Origin: Lentisphaerae bacterium WC36
GTDB taxonomy: Bacteria > Verrucomicrobiota > Lentisphaeria > Victivallales > SZUA-371
DNA: 64,000 nucleotides
NCBI GenBank assembly: GCA_020683205.1
Contig: CP085689.1
Span: 62,001 to 126,000, forward strand
Direction: 5' to 3'
The notes beneath the pieces were generated by a model. It was not told the origin of the DNA. It did no database searches and saw only the letters and a list, made by a program, of their open reading frames with translations. A program made the position numbers and the translations under genes. Below, one piece after another: positions 18,363-27,536 of this stretch. Within the stretch, counting starts at the first letter, position 1, and the number at the start of each line of letters is the position of its first letter.

Positions 18363-19640
18363 ATGAAATTAATAAATGTTTTTTTGAAACGGTTTTTACT
18401 GTTTGTATGTTGTTCTTTTTTGGTTGTTGCGGTAGTTTGTAAAGCAGCAGATGATTGGTTGTCTTTGGCTCAAGAGGCGGAAAAGATTTTAAATGAATCA
18501 TATGAAAAAGATTCTGTTGTAGCTAAAACTTTGAGAAAAGAGTTGGATAGAATTCTTAATGGAAAATATTCGGAAAAAACTAAAGTTAAAAAGTTAAAAT
18601 CCTTTATAAAAAAAATTAGAAAAAATGGAACTGAATTGTCTTCAAAAGAGAAAGATCTAATTGAAGGTTATCGGGACAGTTTGGTGGTTGTCGAGGGATC
18701 TAAAGGTGTTGGCTCTGGATTTGTTACTGAAATCAAAGGAAAGAAGTTTATTTTTACTAATGCACACGTTGTAGTTGGTAATTCTAGTGTGAAATTCTTT
18801 AATATTGATGGTAAAAAGCTAAAAACAAAATCGCTTTATATGTCAAGAGATAGAGATATTTTTATCGCTCTTTTAGACACCGAAAAAAATGATATGCCAG
18901 CGTTGCCTATTCATGAGGATGTTTCAAGTTTAAAAGTTGGAACTTCTGTTTATGTGACTGGAAATAGTGCTGGTGGTGGAACAATGACTAAGCTTAAAGG
19001 AAAAGTTAAATCAGTTGGTCCATCAAAAATTGAAGTTGATGCGAAGTTCGTTACAGGTAATAGTGGTAGTCCTATTGTCACTCCTGATGGAAAAGTTGTA
19101 GGAATTGCTACGTATATTACAAGGGCGCGAGTTAAATGGCATAACAAAGATAGTGAATTCACTAAAGTGCGTCGTTTTGGTTTCCGTGTTGATAATATTG
19201 AACACTCTAACAAAAGTTGGATCAAAATTAATTTGGCTCGCTATAAACGGGATTTAAATGTTTATAAACGAGTGCAAAAAGCAAATGAATTAGGTGTTAC
19301 ATTGATTACTGATTTATGGTATGATAATGATAAAATTCGTTTGTCACCATCTAATTATTTAGATCACAAAGGTGCTCAAGATTTGGTTAAAGAGTGGAAT
19401 ATGGCATTAACTAGTGGTACATTTATGAATTATTCAGTATTCATTGATCGCATGAAAGATATGATAGCAAAACCTGGTTTAATTAGTAAAAAGCACCGTT
19501 TTACATATCCATTATTTAAGAACTATTTTCTGAGGAGTGAGCAGGAATTTAATAAAATTTTGGTCAAAGAATTTACAGGAATTTCAAAAGATATTGAGGC
19601 TAATTTTAATGAATATCGCCGTCGTAGATATCGTAGATAA
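18363..19640 (+). CDS. Secreted trypsin-like serine protease
   Basis: 425 residues from ATG 18363, chosen over an upstream TTG because GGGGA lies just ahead. A signal peptide (LKRFLLFVCCSFLVVAVVCKA) is followed by a Lys-rich helical segment (about 40-100). The chymotrypsin-fold domain has His135 (FTNAHVVV), Asp165 (RDRDIFIALL) and Ser234 (VTGNSGSPI). After it comes a 170-residue tail without a recognisable PDZ domain, ending in basic YRRRRYRR. It probably acts in the periplasm or outside the cell; the substrate is unknown. Confidence 0.85.
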   Translation: MKLINVFLKRFLLFVCCSFLVVAVVCKAADDWLSLAQEAEKILNESYEKDSVVAKTLRKELDRILNGKYSEKTKVKKLKSFIKKIRKNGTELSSKEKDLIEGYRDSLVVVEGSKGVGSGFVTEIKGKKFIFTNAHVVVGNSSVKFFNIDGKKLKTKSLYMSRDRDIFIALLDTEKNDMPALPIHEDVSSLKVGTSVYVTGNSAGGGTMTKLKGKVKSVGPSKIEVDAKFVTGNSGSPIVTPDGKVVGIATYITRARVKWHNKDSEFTKVRRFGFRVDNIEHSNKSWIKINLARYKRDLNVYKRVQKANELGVTLITDLWYDNDKIRLSPSNYLDHKGAQDLVKEWNMALTSGTFMNYSVFIDRMKDMIAKPGLISKKHRFTYPLFKNYFLRSEQEFNKILVKEFTGISKDIEANFNEYRRRRYRR

Positions 19641-19667
19641 TGAATAAATTTTAAACCGAATTTTCAG

Positions 19668-19702
19668 AAAACCATGTTTGATAATATAAGCATGGTTTTT
19701 TT
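19668..19702 (+). terminator. Rho-independent terminator after the protease gene
   Basis: AAACCATG (about 19669-19676) pairs with CATGGTTT (about 19691-19698) and is followed by T7. Confidence 0.8.
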
Positions 19703-19741
19703 GTGATTAATTAGGAAGAAATTATATTTTATTTATGATTT

Positions 19742-19858
19742 ATGATTTGCGTGGTTGTTCCAATAGCATGGTTGTTGTGTGAAATTTACAATCAACATAA
19801 ATTTTTTAGAAGATCGTTAGGAATTTTAACAATTTTTTGCAGCACGTTTCTATTTTGA
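19742..19858 (+). CDS. Possible small membrane peptide, perhaps a gene remnant
   Basis: A 38-residue frame begins ICVVVPIAWLLCEIYNQHK and continues RRSLGILTIFC, two hydrophobic segments around a basic loop. It stops at TGA 19856, 57 bases before the ExbD-like frame. No good ribosome site precedes it. It may be a remnant of a longer small membrane protein; support is weak. Confidence 0.3.
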   Translation: MICVVVPIAWLLCEIYNQHKFFRRSLGILTIFCSTFLF

Positions 19859-19914
19859 AGTGCTAAAAGTTCAAGAAAATCTTTAAAAATAGTTATTATG
19901 TATCAAGATTTATT

Positions 19915-20358
19915 ATGACAACAACAGAGTGTATTGATAGAGAAAAATATTCTGAAGAGAGCAAAGAATTTACAAATCTTAATGAAAGTTTGTACTTGAA
20001 ACAAATTTCAAAACCGCAATTTCCTAAGTTATTACTTGAGAGCACTGGGCGATTGGAAACTATGTTAGCAAATAATGAAAATGTTGCTCAAAAAATTCAA
20101 ATACCAATGAATAATGAGCAAATTCATATTAAAAATGTTGGTTTAACAATTGCTATTAGTGAACAATGTTTTGCAGTAAATAATATAGTTTAAGTAAAAA
20201 ATTCGTTAGAAAAGCATATTAAAAGTTTAAATTTGGCAAAAGATAAAATTATTTATATCAAAGCGAGTCGGTTTATAGAATATTCAAAAATAGTTGAAAT
20301 TTTTGAATTATTACACAAGCTTGGTTTTAAAAATATAAGATTGGTAACAGCTCAATAA
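19915..20358 (+). pseudogene. ExbD/TolR-like frame interrupted by an in-frame TAA
   Basis: Codons 1-92 end in IHIKNVGLTIAISEQCFAVNNIV and TAA (20191-20193). The same frame continues for 54 codons with SLEKHIKSLNLAKDKIIYIKA, SKIVEIFELLHKLGFKN and IRLVTA, which matches the C-terminal periplasmic domain of ExbD (the VxIRAD, MDLL and LVT blocks) in order. The usual single N-terminal membrane helix of ExbD is absent. The gene is therefore probably a remnant; no exbB or tonB is nearby. It is also possible that the 92-codon frame alone is still made. Confidence 0.6.
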
Positions 20359-20367
20359 TTAACGAGT

Positions 20368-22587
20368 CTATTGCTTAATACGGTTAAGTAAATTACTAAA
20401 GCGTGGTTGGCGGGTAAAGTTGCTTACCGCCATGGAAACGGCTTTATCATTTCCAATTAAAATTAATAATTTTTTTGCACGAGTCATGCCTGTATAGATT
20501 AAATTGCGCTGCAACATCATGTAATGAGCAGTTGTTATTGGCATGATAACAACTGGAAATTCACTGCCTTGTGATTTATGAATTGTCACTGCGTAGGCGA
20601 GGGTGATTTGATCTACTTCATTAAATTCATAAAGTACAGTGTGATTATCAAAATGCACCTCAAATGTTTTTGCATGGTTATTAATGTTACCGATGTAACC
20701 AGTGTCGCCATTAAAAACTGATTTATCATAATTATTGCTGATTTGCATCACTTTATCGCCACTTTTATAAACTTTATCTCCACTTTTAAATTGTGGTTTA
20801 TTGCCACTGTTAAGGTGTTCTTGAAGTAAGGCATTTAAGGCAATAGTTCCAGTTTCACCGCGGTTTGTCGGCGTTAAAATTTGAATGTCGCGCTTGGCAT
20901 TAAATTTAAAACGCTGTGGGATTCGCTCGGTTGCCATCTTAAGAATTAATTCAGGAATTTTGCTTGAATCATTTTGCACAATCCAATAGAAATCTGTTAA
21001 ACCTTGACCTTGTTTTTGAACTCGTTGCGGCAAAATTCCAGCATTAACATTGTGGGCATTGGTAATAATATTACTGGTTGATCCTTGACGAAAAATTTGG
21101 GTTAAATTGCTGACCTTAAATAGTCCACAATTAATAAAATCATGCAAAACCTCTCCAGGTCCAACTGAAGGTAACTGATCAGGGTCACCAACTAAAACTA
21201 CCGTTGTTGTTGGTTTTATAGCCTTAAATAAAGACACTGCTAAATTAATATCTAGCATAGAAACTTCGTCAACAATCAATAAATCACACTTAATTGGTTC
21301 ATATTGATTATGGGTAAAACCATTCGACGCAGGGTCAAATTTCAAAAGGCGATGAATCGTTGTTGCTTCTAAATTTGCTGATTGCGATAATCTTTTGGCG
21401 GCCTTTCCCGTTGGCGCAGCTAACTTAATCTTCAATTTTGCCTCAGTTGCTCGCTTAACAATTTCACTAATAACGGTTGTTTTACCAACCCCAGGACCAC
21501 CTGTAATAATTGATAAAGGACTTTTGCTAACATTATCAACTGCTTGAAGTTGTTCGTCAGAAAACTTGCTACTACTGTTATCTAATGCTAAATTATTGCG
21601 CAAAATTTGGCATTTATGTTTATTTGCCATTGCCAAACGACGTACTAAAATTACTAACTCTGTTTCAGCTTTATACAATGAATTAAGATAAATACTTGGT
21701 TCAGAAAAGGCTATTTCACGCACCAATTTTTTTTCATTGATTGCTTCGTTAATTGCCAATTGAATTGTCTTAATATCAACATTTAATGCTTCAACTGCTA
21801 ACTTAATTAACTCATTTTCTGGTATGCAACAATGACCGTTTTGCTGTTGTTTTTTAAGAATATAGCTAATGCCTGAAATTAGACGGTTTTTTGATGTTGC
21901 GCTTAATCCCATTTTGAGCGCAATTTTATCTGCAGTTAAAAAACCAATTCCATCAATATCATCCGCGATTTGATATGGATTTTCTTTTAAAACATTAGCT
22001 GTTTCACTTTTATACTTGAGATAAATTTTGTTGCAATAGCTTGGAGTAACTCCTAAACTCTGTAAAAAAATATAAATATCACGTCGTGATTGTTGATTCT
22101 CCCATGCCTCTTTGATATTTTTCGCTTTGCCTTTGCCAATACCAGGAACTTCGGTTAACCGAGATGAGTAATTATCGAGAATTTCGAGCGTTTTTAACCC
22201 AAAATGGGTCACAATTTGTTTTGCTAACTTTGGACCTATACCTTGAATTAAATTTGAGGATAAATATTTTTCAATTCCTTCACAGGTAACAGGTAACGTA
22301 TAGTGATAATCTTTAATTTTTAGCTGTTTGCCGAAATCTTTATGATGGTCAATTATTCCATTTATTACAATGCCTTGACCTATATAACCGCCAGTTACAA
22401 CCCCTACGGCTGTGTGACGAACTCCTTGAGTATCGGTAATTTCCATAATAGTAAAATTGTTTTCTTCATTATGAAATTTAACCTTAGAAATTTCGCCACG
22501 CACTTCGACAGTTGTCAATGAAGAATGTGATGTATAATTCTCTTCATTTGAATTGAAATTAAAGTTATTGTCGAAATTTTCAGCCAT
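20368..22587 (-). CDS. recD2: RecD2-type ATP-dependent DNA helicase
   Basis: 739 residues. The N-terminal extension has an OB-like segment and helix-hairpin-helix repeats (IQGIGPKLAKQIV, LTEVPGIGKGKAKNI), diagnostic of RecD2 rather than RecD of RecBCD. Superfamily 1B helicase motifs follow: Walker A TGGPGVGKTTV (about residue 362), AAPTGKAAKRL, DEVSML, GDPDQLPSVGPG, and near the end YAVTIHKSQGSEFP and YTGMTRAKK. It is a 5'-3' helicase implicated in repair. The gene ends 9 bases from the ExbD-like remnant on the opposite strand. Confidence 0.95.
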   Translation of the reverse strand: MAENFDNNFNFNSNEENYTSHSSLTTVEVRGEISKVKFHNEENNFTIMEITDTQGVRHTAVGVVTGGYIGQGIVINGIIDHHKDFGKQLKIKDYHYTLPVTCEGIEKYLSSNLIQGIGPKLAKQIVTHFGLKTLEILDNYSSRLTEVPGIGKGKAKNIKEAWENQQSRRDIYIFLQSLGVTPSYCNKIYLKYKSETANVLKENPYQIADDIDGIGFLTADKIALKMGLSATSKNRLISGISYILKKQQQNGHCCIPENELIKLAVEALNVDIKTIQLAINEAINEKKLVREIAFSEPSIYLNSLYKAETELVILVRRLAMANKHKCQILRNNLALDNSSSKFSDEQLQAVDNVSKSPLSIITGGPGVGKTTVISEIVKRATEAKLKIKLAAPTGKAAKRLSQSANLEATTIHRLLKFDPASNGFTHNQYEPIKCDLLIVDEVSMLDINLAVSLFKAIKPTTTVVLVGDPDQLPSVGPGEVLHDFINCGLFKVSNLTQIFRQGSTSNIITNAHNVNAGILPQRVQKQGQGLTDFYWIVQNDSSKIPELILKMATERIPQRFKFNAKRDIQILTPTNRGETGTIALNALLQEHLNSGNKPQFKSGDKVYKSGDKVMQISNNYDKSVFNGDTGYIGNINNHAKTFEVHFDNHTVLYEFNEVDQITLAYAVTIHKSQGSEFPVVIMPITTAHYMMLQRNLIYTGMTRAKKLLILIGNDKAVSMAVSNFTRQPRFSNLLNRIKQ

Positions 22588-22657
22588 AGGATTTTATTAA
22601 TATATTAGAACTTAACGCTTAAAGTTTAAACTCTAATATTGATCTTTTAATTTAAAA

Positions 22658-23779
22658 TTAGTGATGTGAGAAAATACGCTCAGGTGCATGGTATAATGCC
22701 ACGCCTAACTCATTAGCACGCTTAATTACAGCTGCATCTTGTAATGAACCAGCAGGAGCGATAATTGCTTTAACGCCAGCATTCGCTGCAACTTCAACCG
22801 CATCTGGGAATGGGAAGAATCCATCACTTGCCATAACTGAACCTTCTAAAACTTCGTCGCCAGTGTATTTGTCGTTAAACTTAATAATAGCTTGCTCAAC
22901 AGCACCTACGCGATCCTGTTCGCCAGTACCAACAGCTAATGTTTGACCATTGCTAACAATTACAACACCATTTGAACGTACATTAATGTTTACATACCAA
23001 GCAAATAGTAAATCGTCCATTTGTTGAGCAGTTGCATCAACGTTTGACTCTTGGAAACCACATTTTTTGTTTTCGCCAGTAGCTTTTTTGATGTCGGTAA
23101 CAGAGCGGATATTTGTTAATAGTGGTGCAGCCAAAACAACTGAGCCATCAGCTAGAACTTTGAATGTTGTTGCATCAATTGTAGAATCTTCGCCGACATA
23201 TTTAGGTAGTAAACTTAAATCACCACATTTAATAATTCTAATGTGACGGTTTAGTTTGTATGTTTCAGTGTCGTTGAAAATTTCTAAACACCCATCTTCG
23301 TAATCAGGAGCAACCACACATTCAACAAATGTTGTCATAATTTCTTTAGCAGTTTCAACATCTAATTTTGTATTAAATGCGATTGCACTACCGAATGCCG
23401 CACGGTTGTCCGCATCACGAGCTTTACGGTAAACATCAATTAAATCTTCACCTTCAACCATTACTGCTGCCCCACTTGGATTAACGTGTTTCATTACAGC
23501 GCAAGCTGGTTTTTCGAAAAATTTACAGATATTTAAAGCATAAGAAATATCTTCTAGATTAGTTTGTGATAAACCACTTTTTCCATCTTTAAGAATTTGC
23601 ATATCACCGATTGGAGATACTTCACTTGCTGGCTTATAGTACGCTGCTGGCTGGTGTGGATTTGTGCCGTAGCGTAAATCGTTAACTTTTACATATTCTT
23701 TGCCGTTGATAGTTAAAGTTTCGGCAAAGTCACCAATATTTTTAGATAAATATGCGTTTCGATTGAGTTCTTTACTCAT
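22658..23779 (-). CDS. Stand-alone AICAR transformylase (PurH C-terminal domain)
   Basis: 373 residues, against about 520 for bifunctional PurH. It begins directly in the transformylase domain: LRYGTNPHQPAAYY, then PACAVMKHVNPSGAAV with the catalytic Lys-His pair, DADNRAAFGSAIAFN, VRSNGVVIVSNGQTLAVGTGEQ and the end SDGFFPFPDAVEVA. It formylates AICAR to FAICAR in purine synthesis. The IMP cyclohydrolase (MGS-like) domain is missing, and no cyclohydrolase gene is in view. Single-domain versions are known in some bacteria. Confidence 0.9.
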   Translation of the reverse strand: MSKELNRNAYLSKNIGDFAETLTINGKEYVKVNDLRYGTNPHQPAAYYKPASEVSPIGDMQILKDGKSGLSQTNLEDISYALNICKFFEKPACAVMKHVNPSGAAVMVEGEDLIDVYRKARDADNRAAFGSAIAFNTKLDVETAKEIMTTFVECVVAPDYEDGCLEIFNDTETYKLNRHIRIIKCGDLSLLPKYVGEDSTIDATTFKVLADGSVVLAAPLLTNIRSVTDIKKATGENKKCGFQESNVDATAQQMDDLLFAWYVNINVRSNGVVIVSNGQTLAVGTGEQDRVGAVEQAIIKFNDKYTGDEVLEGSVMASDGFFPFPDAVEVAANAGVKAIIAPAGSLQDAAVIKRANELGVALYHAPERIFSHH

Positions 23780-23939
23780 TATTTATAACTCCATAAATAA
23801 ATTTTGCTATTTTTTTAAATTTTCTATTGAATGTCTATAAAAATACATTAAGTTCCTTTTTACTGCAAATATAAAATGATATATTCTGCTTTTAAACTTG
23901 TTTAAAACATTAACATATAGATTTCTAGGGTGAGCAAAA

Positions 23940-24587
23940 GTGACAAAACAAGGTTTTTTTATTACAATTGAAGGTGCGGAAGGTGCTGGGAAATCGACAC
24001 AAATAGCATTATTGAAAGAATATTTAGAAGAAAAATATAGTTATGAGTGTGTTTTGACTCGTGAACCGGGCGGGACTATGATTGCTGAGAAGCTTCGTGA
24101 TATTGTGAAATATTGTCAAGATGAAGAGATTTGTGATGAAGCTGAGTTAATGTTGTTCAATGCTGCTCGAGCACAGCATGTTTTTAATCTAATAAGACCT
24201 GCAGTACAAGATGGTAAAGCTGTGATTTGTGATCGTTTTTATGATTCAACAACGGTTTACCAAGGTTATGCGCGTGGTCTTGATTTAGATAGCGTCAATT
24301 TTATTAATTCGTATGCAGTAGGTGACTGTCGTCCAGATTTAACTATTGTATTGAATATTGACACAGAGGCTGGTTTTCAGCGGGTGAATAGTCGTGCTCA
24401 TGAAAATATTGATGTTGATCGCTTTGAGCAAGCAGGGGGTAGTTTTCATGAAAAAGTTCGTAAAGGTTTTTTAACGATTGCTGAGTTGGAGCCTGAACGA
24501 GTGAAAGTTGTTGATGCCGCAAATTCCATCGAAGAAGTGCATGCAAATGTTAGAGAGGTTGTAGATGAATTTATTAGCAAATTATGA
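23940..24587 (+). CDS. tmk: Thymidylate kinase
   Basis: 215 residues from GTG 23940. Walker A is EGAEGAGKSTQ, the DR-x motif is TREPGGT and CDRFYDSTTVYQGYARG is the TMP-binding and LID region. It phosphorylates dTMP to dTDP. Its end overlaps holB by 23 nt, so the two are translationally coupled. Confidence 0.95.
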   Translation: MTKQGFFITIEGAEGAGKSTQIALLKEYLEEKYSYECVLTREPGGTMIAEKLRDIVKYCQDEEICDEAELMLFNAARAQHVFNLIRPAVQDGKAVICDRFYDSTTVYQGYARGLDLDSVNFINSYAVGDCRPDLTIVLNIDTEAGFQRVNSRAHENIDVDRFEQAGGSFHEKVRKGFLTIAELEPERVKVVDAANSIEEVHANVREVVDEFISKL

Positions 24588-25659
24588 GAAAAAATTCCCT
24601 GTAATTGTTAAAGCTTTATTGAATGCTGCGAAGAATAATCGTTTGGCTCATGCTTATTTATTATATAGCGATAGTGTAGAAATTCGTAAAAATTTTGCGA
24701 TTGCTTTAGCTCAGTTGAGTTGTTGTACTACTCGCTTAGATAATGGAGCTGCATGTGGTGAATGTGTTAGTTGTCGCCAAATTGCTAATAATACTTACGC
24801 TGAGATTCATTATTTAACGCCAGTTGGTAAATTGCGAAAAATTCGTGTTGGAGATACTGTTAATCCTGAACCAAATACTGCTCGTTGGTTTGAGAATTTA
24901 TTTTACTTAACCAACATTTCAGGATCAAAAAAAATTGGTGTTATTCATGATGCTGAATGTATGAATAAAGAGGCTCAGAATTCATTTTTGAAAACTTTAG
25001 AAGAACCACCTGCTGATTCACAATTTATACTAGCAACTGGCAATAAGTCAAAATTGTTGCCGACGACAATTTCGCGCTGTCAGTTATTAACTTTGCTTGA
25101 AAATGATTGTAAATACCAATTTTCGGGAACAGAAAAGTTATTTTTTGCATTAGCTGATCTTTATTTTAATGGTGATAATAATATTGTTGTTGCAGAAAAA
25201 TCCACTCAGATTATTTGTGAAATCGCTAATAGTTTAAAAGCGCAGGTTGATGAAAAAATTGATGCTGAATTAGCAATTGAATTAGAAAAGTATGATGATT
25301 CAATTAAAAAGAATATTGTTGAACGTTTCGAAAATCAAAAACATGGCAACTATGTAGAGATTCGCCATAGTTTTATTGACGCTATTCATAGCTTTTATTC
25401 ACAGCTGTATTTACTTTCTGAGGGTTGTGATTTTCAAAAGTTAGCAAACCAAGAGATTTTTGAAAATTTAAATTTTAATCTACAAGATTGTAGTTTCACT
25501 GGAAAACTTAACACGCAAAAAGCTTTTTCATGTATGATTTTTGCTGAAGAGTTGATTCAAAATTTGCGTTGGCAGGTCGCTGAATCATTAGCTTATCGTG
25601 TTTTTTGTATGAAAATTGCATTCAAAACCTCCAATGTAAAAGCTTCAAAAGTATATTAA
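24565..25659 (+). CDS. holB: DNA polymerase III delta-prime-like clamp-loader subunit
   Basis: 364 residues. It has the clamp-loader start LAHAYLLYSD, a zinc module with CGECVSC (about residues 63-69), and MNKEAQNSFLKTLEEPPADSQFILAT with ISRCQ, the sensor 1 and arginine-finger region. The P-loop is degenerate (no GKT), as expected for delta-prime rather than DnaX. The tmk-holB overlap is a common arrangement. The C-terminal 150 residues are poorly conserved. Confidence 0.88.
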   Translation: MNLLANYEKKFPVIVKALLNAAKNNRLAHAYLLYSDSVEIRKNFAIALAQLSCCTTRLDNGAACGECVSCRQIANNTYAEIHYLTPVGKLRKIRVGDTVNPEPNTARWFENLFYLTNISGSKKIGVIHDAECMNKEAQNSFLKTLEEPPADSQFILATGNKSKLLPTTISRCQLLTLLENDCKYQFSGTEKLFFALADLYFNGDNNIVVAEKSTQIICEIANSLKAQVDEKIDAELAIELEKYDDSIKKNIVERFENQKHGNYVEIRHSFIDAIHSFYSQLYLLSEGCDFQKLANQEIFENLNFNLQDCSFTGKLNTQKAFSCMIFAEELIQNLRWQVAESLAYRVFCMKIAFKTSNVKASKVY

Positions 25660-25838
25660 TGGTATTTAAAAAACGAATTTGGTAAATAAATTCCTTTTTT
25701 ATTTTAATTAATTTTTATCTCAAAAGTTATTTTTAGAAGTACCTTTATGTTTTTTTTTGAATTTGTCATGCGTATTTGATTTTGCATTATAAAAAACTAA
25801 ATTACACAAAATGTATTTTTTAGATTAGGAACTATTTT

Positions 25839-27275
25839 ATGAATTATATCAATTTTTTATATCGAGCATACCGTTTTATGGCAAGTAGTATTACGAGCAA
25901 AGATGGGAGCTTTAAGCATATTTGGCAAGTAGCGTATCCATTAATTATTATGAGTGCAACGCTAACTATTATGCAGATTTGTGATCGTAAATTTTTGTCA
26001 ATGCAATCGACTGATTATGTTGCAGCTGCATTGCCTGCGGGTATGTTAGCATTTAATATGGGTAGTTTTTTCTTGGTGACAATTAATTTCACCTCATCGG
26101 TAGTAGCACAATATTTTGGCAAAAAAGCGGATAAACCATGTGTGACTGCTGCATGGAGCGCAATTGCATTAGCTTTAGTTGCGGGAATATTTATCTCTTT
26201 TTGTTTGCCGTATGTTGGAATTGAAATTTTAAAATTTGTCGCAAGTGATGAACACTTATGTGGCTTGCAAATTGAGTATTTTTTCCCTCTTTCGTCTTCA
26301 GTGGCTTTTGCCTGTTTAACGAGTGCATGTTGTTCCTATTTTTCAGGGCAAGGAATGACAAAAGTTGTTGCAATTGCTAACTTCTTTGGAATGTTGGTAA
26401 ATATTTTACTCGATTATTTGCTAATTTTTGGTCATAAAGGTTTTCCTATGTTGGATATTGGAGAAATTCCTGCTTTGGGACTCACTGGAGCAGGTGTTGC
26501 AACCAGCTGTGCCGCATTAACTACGGCTTTGGTTTCATTGGGCTTTTTCTTTTTCTACCGTCCTAACAAGATGTTAAAAGTTATTGAATTTATTAAATTT
26601 GATATTAAAATGGTCTATAAAATTTTTAAGTTTGGTGTACCTGTTGGCTTAATGGTGGTAATGGATGTTGGTGCGTGGTTTATTGCAATGTCACTGATTG
26701 GGCGTATTAGTAAAGAAGCGGCCGCTGCTATGACGATTACCGTATCTATTAATCAACTTAGCTTTATGCCGATGCTTGGGTTTACTGATGCAGCATCGAT
26801 TATTTTTGGGAAAAATATTGGACGTGGCAAATTGAGGCTTGGTGAAATTGTAATTTACAGATCGTGGGTTATGATCTGGAGCTATATGGCTATCACTGCC
26901 ACAATTTATCTATTGTTCCCAATGAATTTATTGAATTTTTTTGCGCCTAGTATTGTTGATGGCGATTTTTCTGAAGTTTTAGTAATTGGCAAAATATCTC
27001 TAACTTGTGCAGCATTTTATAATTTCTTTGATTCTGCTAAGTTCATCTTGATGGGTGCATTACGTGGAGCAGGGGATACTAAAATTTTGGTAATTGTGGT
27101 CGTTGCGGCCTGTTGGTTGTTTATGGTGCCAGCAATTTTATTAACAATTATGGTTTTCAACGGAACGATTATTAACGTTTGGATGGTCTTTGCAGCATTA
27201 ATTTTAATTCAAACAATTTCTTTTTTTATACGCTTTAAATCACGAAAGTGGGCAAATATCAAGTTAACTTCATGA
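25839..27275 (+). CDS. MATE-family multidrug/sodium antiporter
   Basis: 478 residues with about 12 membrane segments. The first half includes QVAYPLIIMSATLTIMQICDRKFL and FNMGSFFLVTINFTSSVVAQYFGKK, and the second GVPVGLMVVMDVGAWF, the paired halves typical of MATE (NorM-like) exporters. MGALRGAGDTKI is the conserved GALRGxGDT motif near residue 406. Substrate unknown. It is monocistronic with a strong terminator. Confidence 0.92.
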   Translation: MNYINFLYRAYRFMASSITSKDGSFKHIWQVAYPLIIMSATLTIMQICDRKFLSMQSTDYVAAALPAGMLAFNMGSFFLVTINFTSSVVAQYFGKKADKPCVTAAWSAIALALVAGIFISFCLPYVGIEILKFVASDEHLCGLQIEYFFPLSSSVAFACLTSACCSYFSGQGMTKVVAIANFFGMLVNILLDYLLIFGHKGFPMLDIGEIPALGLTGAGVATSCAALTTALVSLGFFFFYRPNKMLKVIEFIKFDIKMVYKIFKFGVPVGLMVVMDVGAWFIAMSLIGRISKEAAAAMTITVSINQLSFMPMLGFTDAASIIFGKNIGRGKLRLGEIVIYRSWVMIWSYMAITATIYLLFPMNLLNFFAPSIVDGDFSEVLVIGKISLTCAAFYNFFDSAKFILMGALRGAGDTKILVIVVVAACWLFMVPAILLTIMVFNGTIINVWMVFAALILIQTISFFIRFKSRKWANIKLTS

Positions 27276-27398
27276 TAAAATTCATAGAAAACAGAAGATA
27301 ATACTTGTTTTTTATCAGTTTTAGTAGTAATTTATTGTTATGTGAGACAAATCATCAGTGCACATGATGGTTTGTATTCCTTCATTTCTTTTTTGCCT

Positions 27399-27425
27399 GC
27401 AGACCTTAGGGTCTGCTTTTTTTTT
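27399..27425 (+). terminator. Rho-independent terminator after the MATE gene
   Basis: GCAGACC (27399-27405) pairs with GGTCTGC (27410-27416) around a short loop and is followed by a run of nine T. Confidence 0.92.
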
Positions 27426-27536
27426 GACATTTTATTATTTTTGAGGCAATAATTAAGATTTTTTTTCGTTTTAGTTTAGAAGGAAAAAAATTTTTACAAA
27501 AAATTTTTACAAAAAATTAAATTAGGAAGAAATAAA

